This document shows, in pieces, positions 45,791 to 54,070 of a stretch of DNA of 61,364 nt; position 1 is the stretch's first letter, and every line of letters begins with the position of its first letter. Origin of the DNA: Crocinitomicaceae bacterium (GTDB lineage Bacteria > Bacteroidota > Bacteroidia > Flavobacteriales_G > Salibacteraceae); NCBI GenBank assembly GCA_002713215.1, contig PAVO01000016.1, positions 1 through 61,364 of the forward strand, written 5' to 3'. A model generated the notes under the pieces. That model was not told the DNA's origin. It searched no databases and saw only the letters and a program-made list of their open reading frames with translations. The position numbers and the translations under genes are program-made.

Positions 45791-47479
45791 ATGAAGTTGA
45801 TAGAATGTGTACCAAACATAAGTGAAGGAAGAGATCAGGCTAAAATAAAAGCCATTAGTTCGGTGGTTGAAACCGTAGAAGGTGTTCGGTTGCTGGATGT
45901 GGATCCGGGAAAAGCTACTAACCGTACCGTAATCACTTTTGTAGGAGAACCGGAAAACGTGATTGAAGCGGCTTTCCTTTTGGTTAAGAAGGCTTCTGAA
46001 CTGATTGATATGAGAGGACATTCCGGAGAGCATCCTCGCTTTGGAGCAACTGATGTATGTCCTTTGGTTCCTATTTCAGATATTTCCATGGAAGAAACGG
46101 TTGAATATGCTCATAAGCTGGGAGAAAGAATTGGAAGAGAATTAAATATTCCAGGATATTTTTATGAAAATGCAGCTAAGGAAGAAAAGCGTGTAAACCT
46201 CGCCAACTGTAGGGAAGGAGAGTACGAGGGACTAAGCAATAAATTGGTTGACCCAAATTGGAAGCCTGATTTTGGTCCTGCAAAATTTAATGATGCTGTT
46301 GCCAAAAGCGGGGTAACGGCCGTTTCTGCCCGTGACTTTCTGGTAGCTTATAATGTGAATTTAAATACAACTTCAACGAGAAGAGCTAATGCAATTGCCT
46401 TTGATATTCGTGAAGCAGGAAGATTAAAGCGGGAAGGAAATCCCCTAACCGGTAAAAAGGTATTGGATGAAAATGGTGAACCGGTTAGAATCCCTGGTAA
46501 GTTTAAAAGTGTAAAAGGAATTGGTTGGTACATCGATGAGTATGGTGTTGCTCAGATTTCGTACAACCTGACCAATATTAATGTTGCTTCTATTCATGAA
46601 GTATTCGATGAAACGTGTAAATCTGCTGACAGCAGGGGAATACGGGTAACCGGATCAGAACTAATTGGTTTGGTTCCGTTAAAAGCCATGTTAGATGCGG
46701 GGAGGTACTTCCTGAAAAAACAAAACCGATCCGTTGGAATAGCCGAGAGTGAAATCATTAAGATAGCAGTAAAATCTTTGGGACTGGATGACCTTGCTCC
46801 ATTTGATCCCAATGAAAAAATTATAGAATATAAGCTAAAAGAAGGGCAGGAAAAAGGCCTGATAGATATGACCCTAACCGGATTTGCCGATGAAACGGCA
46901 AGTGAGTCAATGGCTCCGGGTGGTGGATCAATATCGGCATACGTTGGTTCTTTGGGAATTAGCCTGGGAGTAATGGTTGCCAACTTATCATCGCATAAAA
47001 GAGGCTGGGACGATCGTTGGGAAGAATTTTCCGATTGGGCTGAAAAGGGTACAGCCATTCAAAAGGAATTGATGAGACTGGTTGATGAGGATACCAATTC
47101 GTTCAATGGAATTATGGCTGCTTTTGGATTACCAAAAGATACGGATGAAGATAAGGTAAAAAGAAAGGAAGCGATTGAGTTGGCTACAAAACACGCAACA
47201 GAAGTTCCATTAGAGGTAATGACTCAGAGTTTAAACTCCATGGAAGTTATCAAGGCTATGGCGGAGGTAGGGAATCCAAATTCGGTTACTGATGCCGGAG
47301 TGGGTGCATTGTGTGCCAGAACGGCTGTTTTGGGAGCATTTCTTAACGTTAAAATAAATGCTACTGGCTTGACAGATAAAGAATACGTAGCGAATATTTT
47401 GGGTAAAGCACAAAAAATTGCTGACCAGGCCGTGCAATTGGAACAGAAAATCTTAGAGATCGCTGACTCCAAGATATAA
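45791..47479 (+). CDS. ftcD: Glutamate formiminotransferase / formimidoyl-THF cyclodeaminase fusion
   Basis: The frame is open further upstream, but the ATG at 45791 starts MKLIECVPNISEGRD, the exact N-terminus of the family, and follows the -7 box. The first 330 residues are the formiminotransferase (GHSGEHPRFGATDVCPLVP with the catalytic His, then FYENAA). About residues 360-562 are the cyclodeaminase (ETASESMAPGGGSISAYVGSLG, NPNSVTDAGVGALCARTAVLGAFLNVKINA). It transfers the formimino group from formiminoglutamate to tetrahydrofolate and releases ammonia, giving methenyl-THF, the last step of one histidine breakdown route. No other hut genes are in the window. The start is followed by a 59-bp gap before the patatin gene. 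Confidence 0.96.
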   Translation: MKLIECVPNISEGRDQAKIKAISSVVETVEGVRLLDVDPGKATNRTVITFVGEPENVIEAAFLLVKKASELIDMRGHSGEHPRFGATDVCPLVPISDISMEETVEYAHKLGERIGRELNIPGYFYENAAKEEKRVNLANCREGEYEGLSNKLVDPNWKPDFGPAKFNDAVAKSGVTAVSARDFLVAYNVNLNTTSTRRANAIAFDIREAGRLKREGNPLTGKKVLDENGEPVRIPGKFKSVKGIGWYIDEYGVAQISYNLTNINVASIHEVFDETCKSADSRGIRVTGSELIGLVPLKAMLDAGRYFLKKQNRSVGIAESEIIKIAVKSLGLDDLAPFDPNEKIIEYKLKEGQEKGLIDMTLTGFADETASESMAPGGGSISAYVGSLGISLGVMVANLSSHKRGWDDRWEEFSDWAEKGTAIQKELMRLVDEDTNSFNGIMAAFGLPKDTDEDKVKRKEAIELATKHATEVPLEVMTQSLNSMEVIKAMAEVGNPNSVTDAGVGALCARTAVLGAFLNVKINATGLTDKEYVANILGKAQKIADQAVQLEQKILEIADSKI

Positions 47480-47539
47480 CATCTTTTATACAACTGTAGG
47501 GGACGCGGTTACGTTTATAGTTGAAAGGGCTGCGTTTTT

Positions 47540-49795
47540 ATGACCGAATCTAAAAGAAAATTAAGGGAATATTTACTGGGAGTAATTTACTTCTTCCCGT
47601 TTCAGCTGTTTTTAGCCCATCTGAAACGAAATCACATTATTCTGTTTTTCTGGCTGTTTGCAATCGGTTTAATCAGTAAGGTTATTGCAGTTAAATATGG
47701 CGTTCCACAGCTCCTATTGTATCCTGAATACCTGGGAGAAGTTAATTTTCTTTCACATGTAATTCTTGGTCTGGCGGTTGGATCGTTTTTTATGGCTTTT
47801 AATGTAAGCAGTTACATCATTAATGGTTTTCGATTTCCTTTTATTGCCACCCTTTCAAAGCCCTTTTTAAAATACAACCTCAATAACTTTATTCTTCCGG
47901 CTGTATTTTATGGCCTGTATGTATACCATTTGGTTGATCACCAACTCAATCACGAACTGCTCCTGGTCTCAGAAGTTGCCGCCAACCTTACTGGTTTTAT
48001 CATCGGAAATATGATTTTTTCGGTGCTCAGTATGCTTTATTTTATCAATACAAACAAAAGCATTTTTAAGATTCTGAATATTCCCATTGATTTCGACTCT
48101 AAAAAATACAAACCGATACAATACCTGATAGAGCCTGATTTAAAATGGTATCAGTTTTTAAAAAGAAAAAGTGAGTGGAAGATCGAAACCTATATTGCTG
48201 GTGATTTAAGAATTCGAAGAGCAAGGTCGAGTAAACACTACAAAAAAGAAACCCTAAAAAGAGTATTTCAACAAAATCACCTCAATGCTTCCCTGTTTGA
48301 GATTGGAGGCATATTTAGCATTTTCCTATTGGGCTGGTTTATGGAAGTACCTTTCTTTGAAATTCCAGCAGGTGCAAGTATCTTTTTGCTGTTGTCTATG
48401 CTACTCATGTTTTCAGGAGCCCTGCACAATTGGCTAAAAGGGTGGAGTATACTGGGTTTTATTGTCATATTCCTGTTGTTGAACGAGTTTTCCAAACACG
48501 ATGTATTCAGAATACAAAGCCATGCGTATGGGCTCAACTATGACGTTGTAAAAGATTACAACAACGAGGAACTGCAGGAACTTAACTATAGCGATGTGCT
48601 TAAAAGACAAAGTTTCTCAGAGGAAGTTAATCGTCTACGGAAAATTCAGAGTCAGCTGGGTAACGATAAGAAGCTGGTTTTTGTAAATACCAGTGGCGGA
48701 GGTCTCCGCTCTGCCATGTGGACATTTCATGTGCTGCAGATGGCTGACAGCTTAATGAAAGGGCAGGTGTTTAAGCATACGGCGCTTATTACTGGTGCTT
48801 CAGGAGGAATGATTGGTTCTGCTTATTACCGCGAATTGTACCTAAGAAATCAATTGTTGAGTGACCAAAAACCAGTGGATAAAATCAGGACAAATCAAAT
48901 ATCAAAAGATTTACTCAATCCGCTGGCATTTGCCTGGGTGGTAAATGATTTTTTCCTTCGTTATAGAAGAGTAACCTATAACAATAAGCAGTATTATAGA
49001 GACCGGGGGTACTACTTTGAGCAGAAATTGCTGGAAAATACCGAGCAGGTGTTAGATGTTCCGGTTTCTTATTACGATGGATTTGTCCACAATGGAATTA
49101 TTCCGGAAATTCTATTGACTCCTACTGTATCAAATGATGGAAGAAAGTTGATCATTTCCAGTATAAACACGAGCTTTCTTCACCTGAATTCGAGGGACTT
49201 TTCTTCGCGAATGGCTCACATCGATTTCAGAAGTTTTTTTAGAAATCAAAATGCCGATAGCTTACGATATACCAGTGCACTTAGGATGAATGCAACCTTT
49301 CCCTATGTGCTTCCGGGAGTATCTCTTCCTTCCAATCCCAGAATTGAAGTAATGGACGCCGGGGTGAGGGATAACTTTGGTATGGAAATTTCAATGCAAT
49401 ACATGCACGCCATGAAAGAATATTTAGATACCGGAGTTCAAAAAATTGCGTTGATTCGGATTATTGATCATCAGGATTCAATTCGAATTCAAAATGAACC
49501 AAATACTTCGCTTATAAAATCTTTTTCCAGTCCGGTTGGGTCGGTTTATAACAACCTGTTCAATTTTCAACGCTTGAATCAGGAGGGTACCTTTTCATTA
49601 ATTTCAGACGAGTTAAAGGATAAAGTAGAGATATTTTCGTTCACACTAAAAACCAGGAATGATAACGAAATTCCGCTTAGTTGGCATCTATCAGCAAGGG
49701 ACAAACAACAGATCAGAAATGCTATTTATGAGGAAGTTAATGAAAGTGAAATGCGACGTCTTATTTCGTTTATCGGTAACGGACAATCTAAGTAG
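47540..49795 (+). CDS. Membrane-anchored patatin-like phospholipase (751 aa)
   Basis: The N-terminal half (about 1-330) has roughly eight hydrophobic helices, the last ones IFSIFLLGWFMEVPFF, IFLLLSMLLMFSGAL and ILGFIVIFLLLNEF. The C-terminal half is a patatin fold: glycine-rich oxyanion loop SGGGLRSAMW at 385-394, nucleophile motif GASGG at 419-423 with Ser421, and MDAGVRDNFG with Asp606, completing the Ser/Asp dyad. Patatins hydrolyse acyl chains from phospholipids. The large multi-helix domain makes this an inner-membrane enzyme, probably with the active site on one face; substrate unknown. A TPR gene follows 29 nt later. Confidence 0.92.
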   Translation: MTESKRKLREYLLGVIYFFPFQLFLAHLKRNHIILFFWLFAIGLISKVIAVKYGVPQLLLYPEYLGEVNFLSHVILGLAVGSFFMAFNVSSYIINGFRFPFIATLSKPFLKYNLNNFILPAVFYGLYVYHLVDHQLNHELLLVSEVAANLTGFIIGNMIFSVLSMLYFINTNKSIFKILNIPIDFDSKKYKPIQYLIEPDLKWYQFLKRKSEWKIETYIAGDLRIRRARSSKHYKKETLKRVFQQNHLNASLFEIGGIFSIFLLGWFMEVPFFEIPAGASIFLLLSMLLMFSGALHNWLKGWSILGFIVIFLLLNEFSKHDVFRIQSHAYGLNYDVVKDYNNEELQELNYSDVLKRQSFSEEVNRLRKIQSQLGNDKKLVFVNTSGGGLRSAMWTFHVLQMADSLMKGQVFKHTALITGASGGMIGSAYYRELYLRNQLLSDQKPVDKIRTNQISKDLLNPLAFAWVVNDFFLRYRRVTYNNKQYYRDRGYYFEQKLLENTEQVLDVPVSYYDGFVHNGIIPEILLTPTVSNDGRKLIISSINTSFLHLNSRDFSSRMAHIDFRSFFRNQNADSLRYTSALRMNATFPYVLPGVSLPSNPRIEVMDAGVRDNFGMEISMQYMHAMKEYLDTGVQKIALIRIIDHQDSIRIQNEPNTSLIKSFSSPVGSVYNNLFNFQRLNQEGTFSLISDELKDKVEIFSFTLKTRNDNEIPLSWHLSARDKQQIRNAIYEEVNESEMRRLISFIGNGQSK

Positions 49796-49824
49796 TTTTT
49801 TAATTTAGCAACTTTATTGCACGA

Positions 49825-50166
49825 ATGATCAAACGCGACAGAATAAAGTTGATTAAAGAAATGTTGTCGTCCAACTCAACGGATCCATTTCTAAATTATG
49901 CTGCCGCACTGGAGTACAATAAAATAGGTGACAAGGAAAAATCAATTAACCTGCTGTTAGGAATAGTAAACAATAATCCTGAATACCTCGGGGCATACTA
50001 TCAATTGGGTAAGCTATACGAAGAGCAAAATCAATCCGATAAGGCCATTGTGATTTTCAAAAAGGGCAGAAAGGTTGCCCTGGAGCAAAATAATCAGAAA
50101 ACCCTGGGGGAATTAACCGAAGCACTCATGCTGGTTGATGACGAGTTTGATGGGAGTTTTGATTAA
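49825..50166 (+). CDS. Small TPR-repeat protein (113 aa)
   Basis: Two to three tetratricopeptide-like units: DPFLNYAAALEYNKIGDKEKSINLLLGIVNNNP, then YLGAYYQLGKLYEEQNQSDKAIVIFKKGRKVALEQ, and a final helix ending in an acidic tail (DDEFDGSFD). No signal peptide, so probably a cytoplasmic protein-interaction adaptor. It follows the patatin gene in the same direction and converges with rnz, overlapping it by 4 nt at the 3' end. Partners unknown. Confidence 0.88.
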   Translation: MIKRDRIKLIKEMLSSNSTDPFLNYAAALEYNKIGDKEKSINLLLGIVNNNPEYLGAYYQLGKLYEEQNQSDKAIVIFKKGRKVALEQNNQKTLGELTEALMLVDDEFDGSFD

Positions 50167-51074
50167 ACGTTAAAGACGGCACCCTCCACTGCTAATTCCG
50201 TATTCTTAAAAGTTTGCCTGGCTTCATTCAATAGTGGCTCAAGTGAATGATACCTGGAAGAAAAATGACCTATAATCAGGCGTTTGCAGTTGGCTTTAAG
50301 CGCTACGTCTGCTGCCTGTGTTGTGGTGGAATGAAAGGTTTCATTTGCCCGCTTACTCATATCATTCATAAAAGTTGCCTCGTGATATAAAAGGTCAGAG
50401 TCCTGTATTGCATCTAAGTAGGATGGGTTGGGTTTGGTGTCTGAGATAAAGGAGTATTTGGCCAGTGGGGCTGGATCCACTATGAGCTCCTTGTTTTTTA
50501 GCAACTCCCCTGATTCACGAATAACATCTTTACCTGCCTTTACCTGGAGAATTTCTTCCAGGGTCAAATTATGCTGTTGAATAGCTTCCTTTCTAATATT
50601 GATTCCATGTGACTTCTCTTGGAAAACGAAACCAAAACAGTCGATTCTATGTTTAACCGGAGTACTGGAAATATCCACTTGTTTACTTTCACAAATGACC
50701 CCGCAATTGCCCATGCTTAGTTCGTGATAAATAACATTGAACCTTAGCTTGGAGTGCGCAGCTTCCAATTGAATATTGATTATTTTCTGCAGGGGAGCAG
50801 GTGCATAAATGTGGAGATCTTTTTCGCGACACAATAGGTGCATGGTGTTCAAGAGCCCGATTAACCCGAAATAATGATCACCGTGCATGTGGCTAATTAG
50901 AATCCTGGAAATCCGCTGGAATTTTATACCGTACTTTCTTAATTGAATTTGGGTGCCCTCACCACAATCAACCAGTGTATAATCCTGATTTACATCTACG
51001 ATTTGTGCGGTTGGTCTTCTCTCTGTAGTAGGAATAGCGGAATTCGATCCAAGAATCGTAACGCTAATCCCCAT
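50163..51074 (-). CDS. rnz: Ribonuclease Z (tRNA 3'-endonuclease)
   Basis: 303 residues of the bacterial short form. The metallo-beta-lactamase zinc motif SHMHGDH lies at 61-67 (His62, His64, Asp66, His67), followed by FGLIGLLNTMHLL. GSNSAIPTTERRPTAQI and VDCGEGTQIQLRK near the start, FISDTKPNPSYLDAIQDSDLLYHEATF with its conserved His and Asp, and GHFSSRY near the C-terminus are all canonical. The enzyme cleaves precursor tRNAs 3' of the discriminator; this fits the CCA-less tRNA genes in the window. It starts 1 nt after the T9SS gene upstream, so the three-gene operon at 50163-52185 is translationally linked. Confidence 0.97.
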   Translation of the reverse strand: MGISVTILGSNSAIPTTERRPTAQIVDVNQDYTLVDCGEGTQIQLRKYGIKFQRISRILISHMHGDHYFGLIGLLNTMHLLCREKDLHIYAPAPLQKIINIQLEAAHSKLRFNVIYHELSMGNCGVICESKQVDISSTPVKHRIDCFGFVFQEKSHGINIRKEAIQQHNLTLEEILQVKAGKDVIRESGELLKNKELIVDPAPLAKYSFISDTKPNPSYLDAIQDSDLLYHEATFMNDMSKRANETFHSTTTQAADVALKANCKRLIIGHFSSRYHSLEPLLNEARQTFKNTELAVEGAVFNV

Positions 51075-51075
51075 A

Positions 51076-51801
51076 TTAGTTTTCAGCTATAACCAATCTA
51101 CCGACTTTTTTGGCTCCGGATGAACTGATGGTATATACATAAACTCCAGAAGGCAGTTGTTCGGCATTGAATTCAATTTTGGAGTTTCGATCACTTGCAT
51201 GGTGTAATTTACTGAATACGTTTTCTCCAATTAGGTTATGAATATCCAGTTTCACTTCTCCAACGTGCTCGTTATTGAGGTAGAACGTAGTTTTTCCATA
51301 GACCGGGTTAGGGGCAACATTAACCTTATTAGGGTCCAATGATTTTTCTTCGTTAGAAAGCGGCCAAACCACTGTCATTGCAACTTTTTCGGTACGGGGA
51401 GTACTCGGTAATCCCGCTACATGCATTGTGAAAGTTATATTCGCTGAATCAACGCCAACGGGTCCCTTAGGCATTCCACTAAGAAGAATACAACCTTTAC
51501 CTCCACCAATGAAAGTATGATTAGGGGTAGAAAACGTAATGCTATCAGGAAGATTAGTAACACTGATTAAAACAAATGAATCGATCTTCCAGGTATTCCC
51601 CAATAGGAAGGTATCTTTAGGAATGATAATAGTTACGGTTTCATTATAGGCAATTCCCACTTGCGCGTCAACAAACACACCTAAGCCTGCGCTCGAATAA
51701 ATACCCGGAGAGGTATATTTAGGGTCAGGCGTACATTGCGAATAGGTTAACGCATAAATCAGTAATGCTATAGATGTTAAAGCTAGTTTTTTTAATGTCA
51801 T
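51076..51801 (-). CDS. Secreted protein with T9SS type A sorting domain (241 aa)
   Basis: A signal peptide (KKLALTSIALLIYALTYSQ) is followed by a Cys-containing sandwich (residues about 25-155, with ITFSTPNHTFIGGGKGCILLSGMP). The last 75 residues are a type A C-terminal domain: VNVAPNPVYGKTTFYL ... VKLDIHNLIGENVF ... LPSGVYVYTISSSGAKKVGRLVI, so it is exported by T9SS and anchored or released after cleavage. It is sandwiched between the STAS gene and rnz with gaps of only 3 and 1 nt. The ligand of the globular part is unknown. Confidence 0.92.
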   Translation of the reverse strand: MTLKKLALTSIALLIYALTYSQCTPDPKYTSPGIYSSAGLGVFVDAQVGIAYNETVTIIIPKDTFLLGNTWKIDSFVLISVTNLPDSITFSTPNHTFIGGGKGCILLSGMPKGPVGVDSANITFTMHVAGLPSTPRTEKVAMTVVWPLSNEEKSLDPNKVNVAPNPVYGKTTFYLNNEHVGEVKLDIHNLIGENVFSKLHHASDRNSKIEFNAEQLPSGVYVYTISSSGAKKVGRLVIAEN

Positions 51802-51804
51802 AAT

Positions 51805-52185
51805 TTAGTTTTTATCGTCCTGGTTAAATTCACTTTCTATCTCGTTCAATAGAATCATATCGTGTGCCTCTTCAGCAGTAGGAGTAATCTCAATAATGTT
51901 ATCCAAACGGCTCAACTGAATTAGGTTTTTAATAACGTCATTAAGTCCACAAATTACAAACGAGCCATTGGAACCTGAGCAAAGTCTATTTCCAATAAGG
52001 ATAGCACTTAACCCCGAACTATCACAGTATTTTGCATTCGACAAATCCAAAACGATATTCTTGGCTCCTTCTTCCGATAACTGGTTAAACAACCCCTTCA
52101 ATTCCGGAGAAATCAGACTATTTAATTTAGGTGTCATCACTCGAATGACCGTGCATTTGTCTAGTTTTTCGACTTTAAAACTCAT
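51805..52185 (-). CDS. STAS-domain anti-anti-sigma-like protein (126 aa)
   Basis: A complete STAS domain: VEKLDKCTVIRVMTPKLNSLISPELKGLFNQL, then NIVLDLSNAKYCDSSGLSAILIGNRLC (the DSSG segment is the conserved phosphorylatable Ser loop), and SFVICGLNDVIKNLIQLSRLDNIIEI. Such proteins are phosphorylated by an HPK-like kinase and bind an anti-sigma factor or other partner. No sigma or kinase gene is beside it, so its partner is elsewhere. It is the first gene of the operon with the T9SS protein and rnz, and a -7 box at 52212-52219 precedes it. Confidence 0.93.
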   Translation of the reverse strand: MSFKVEKLDKCTVIRVMTPKLNSLISPELKGLFNQLSEEGAKNIVLDLSNAKYCDSSGLSAILIGNRLCSGSNGSFVICGLNDVIKNLIQLSRLDNIIEITPTAEEAHDMILLNEIESEFNQDDKN

Positions 52186-52211
52186 AGAAATCTAATCTCA
52201 GGCGTAGGTAT

Positions 52212-52219
52212 CAAAGATA
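52212..52219 (-). promoter_or_regulatory. -7 promoter box of the STAS/rnz operon
   Basis: Minus-strand TATCTTTG matches TAnnTTTG, 26 nt before the ATG at 52185. Confidence 0.5.
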
Positions 52220-52251
52220 AATCAAAAAAGGTGAACTAAGGAAAAGATCGT

Positions 52252-53181
52252 TTAATGCCTGATTTTTTGGGCAAGTAAATAAAGTACCGCCATGCGAACT
52301 GCTACTCCATTTTCAACCTGATCGAGAATAATTGCATGATCAGAATCAGCTACTTCGCTCGTTATTTCTACGCCTCTGTTTATGGGGCCCGGGTGCATAA
52401 TTACTATTTCCTTATCCAGCGAATCAAGGACCTCGTTATTCAATCCATAAAGCATGGAATATTCCCGGGTTGAAGGAAAGTAATTGATCTCAAGTCGTTC
52501 GCGTTGAATTCGGAGCATGTTCGCTACGTCGCACCAGTTAAGGGCTTTTTGAAGATCAAGCTCAATTTTTACACCCAGCGATTCAATGTGTTTAGGAATC
52601 ATGGTTTTTGGTCCACAAACACAAACTTCGGCACCTAATTTCTGCAGACAGAATATATTGCTAAGGGCTACTCTTGAATGAAGAATATCTCCCACAATAA
52701 CTACCTTTTTTCTTGCCACATCGCCCATTCGTTCGCGAATGGAATAACTATCCAGCAGTGCTTGTGTGGGGTGCTCGTGAGCCCCATCGCCTGCATTTAT
52801 AATTTTAGAATCAACATTTTTGGAAAGAAAAACTCCTGCACCGGGAAAGGGGTGTCGCATAACAACCATGTCCACTTTCATTGCCAGAATGTTGTTTACC
52901 GTATCTACCAGTGTTTCTCCCTTGGTAACCGAGGAGGAAGAGGAGGAAAAATTGACTACATCGGCAGAGAGTCTTTTTTCGGCTAGTTCAAAAGAAAGTT
53001 TGGTTCGGGTTGAGTTTTCAAAAAACAGGTTTGCAATGGTAATGTCGCGGAGGCTCGGTACTTTTTTAATTGGTCTGTTAATCACCTGCTTGAAATTATC
53101 AGCAGTTTCAAAAATGAGGTTGATGTCAGAGGTTGACAGGTATTTTATTCCGAGTAAATGCTCAACACTTAACTCACTCAT
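52252..53181 (-). CDS. pyrB: Aspartate carbamoyltransferase catalytic subunit
   Basis: 309 residues, the usual length. Carbamoyl-phosphate binding FENSTRTKLSFE (STRTK at 57-61), then SSSSVTKGETLVDT for the mobile loop with Ser and Lys, HEHPTQALLDSY, and the aspartate-binding HPGPINRGVEI are all intact. It catalyses the committed step of pyrimidine synthesis, carbamoyl aspartate formation. The start overlaps the end of pyrR by 8 nt. No pyrI regulatory subunit follows, in line with the unregulated trimer form in Bacteroidota. Control therefore probably lies with PyrR. Confidence 0.98.
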   Translation of the reverse strand: MSELSVEHLLGIKYLSTSDINLIFETADNFKQVINRPIKKVPSLRDITIANLFFENSTRTKLSFELAEKRLSADVVNFSSSSSSVTKGETLVDTVNNILAMKVDMVVMRHPFPGAGVFLSKNVDSKIINAGDGAHEHPTQALLDSYSIRERMGDVARKKVVIVGDILHSRVALSNIFCLQKLGAEVCVCGPKTMIPKHIESLGVKIELDLQKALNWCDVANMLRIQRERLEINYFPSTREYSMLYGLNNEVLDSLDKEIVIMHPGPINRGVEITSEVADSDHAIILDQVENGVAVRMAVLYLLAQKIRH

Positions 53182-53728
53182 TTTGGTCTTTTTTCATTAA
53201 TAATACTACAGAGTCTTTTCCGCCCGTTTCTTTCCATTTTACTTCAACACGCTCAGAAGAAATCGAATCAATTTTACTTCCTACATAATTGGGCTGAATG
53301 GGCAAATGCCTGCTGAACCTCCGATCAATGAGCACCAGCAATTCCACTTGCTTGGGACGACCAAAGTCGAGTAGGGCATCCATGGCCGACCGAACACTAC
53401 GGCCAGTAAATAAAACGTCATCAACCAAAATCACCTTTTTGTTTTCAACCAAGTGATTCATTTCTGTTTTGTTAGCGGTAAGGGGTTCATTTCCCCTCCT
53501 GAAGTCGTCTCGATAGAAGGTAATATCCAGCGAACCATCTATTACATGGGTACTTGGATTTATTTCTTTAAGTCGCTCAATGATTCGCTTCGAAAGGTAA
53601 ATTCCCCGAGGTTGAATTCCTACGATTATGGCGTCTTGAAAATCCTGATAGTTTTCGATTAATTGGTAACAAAGGCGATTAACAGTAAGTTCAAATGCTC
53701 TTGTATTTAACAGCGTTCGCTTTTGCAT
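53174..53728 (-). CDS. pyrR: Bifunctional pyrimidine regulator / uracil phosphoribosyltransferase
   Basis: The ATG at 53728 is the start; a longer frame begins with a TTG at 53740 that overlaps the -7 box. 184 residues. PRTase fold with the PRPP loop VILVDDVLFTGRSVRSAMD, the IVGIQPRGIYLSKRI loop, and the C-terminal VEVKWKETGG block of PyrR. In Firmicutes PyrR binds a leader RNA to attenuate pyr genes and also makes UMP from uracil. Here the promoter ends only 9 nt from the start, so there is no room for a classical leader attenuator upstream of pyrR itself. It is co-transcribed with pyrB. Confidence 0.95.
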   Translation of the reverse strand: MQKRTLLNTRAFELTVNRLCYQLIENYQDFQDAIIVGIQPRGIYLSKRIIERLKEINPSTHVIDGSLDITFYRDDFRRGNEPLTANKTEMNHLVENKKVILVDDVLFTGRSVRSAMDALLDFGRPKQVELLVLIDRRFSRHLPIQPNYVGSKIDSISSERVEVKWKETGGKDSVVLLMKKDQNE

Positions 53729-53737
53729 TTCAAGGCG

Positions 53738-53745
53738 CAAATATA
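53738..53745 (-). promoter_or_regulatory. -7 promoter box of pyrR-pyrB
   Basis: Minus-strand TATATTTG matches TAnnTTTG; it ends 9 nt before the ATG at 53728 and so rules out the longer TTG start. Confidence 0.55.
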
Positions 53746-53866
53746 GAATGTTGGATTGGATTGTGATCTTACTTCCAGGGAAGAATTTTTAGCCGGAATG
53801 CCGATTCAGATTTATTTCGGTAGTGTAGTAGAATAATGTGGGACTATTCCATTTCATTAAGTTGTT

Positions 53867-54020
53867 CGTCATTCCGTAAGATTAGATGAACCTTTCCAAT
53901 GATAATTGGGAAGTAGTGAACCTTCTATACGGAATCTCACCAATGATTTAAGGAGATTCCGTATAACTATCTCACACAACCCCCTCCGTGGCTTGGTTCG
54001 ATTACGTTTACGGAATGACG
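53867..54020. repeat. Nested inverted-repeat element, MITE-like (about 154 bp)
   Basis: The ends are a perfect 13-bp inverted repeat, CGTCATTCCGTAA at 53867-53879 and its complement at 54008-54020. Inside is a second perfect 13-bp inverted repeat, TATACGGAATCTC at 53926-53938 and its complement at 53953-53965, with a 14-nt loop. Both share the ATTCCGTA word. It carries no coding sequence. The form resembles small dispersed palindromic elements common in Bacteroidota intergenic DNA. Copy number elsewhere cannot be seen. The 330-bp gap 53741-54070 holds only this and the pyrR promoter. Confidence 0.75.
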
Positions 54021-54070
54021 GAATACAGGACTAATTTATGTACTTCTCACATTATTCTAAAACGCAACAT

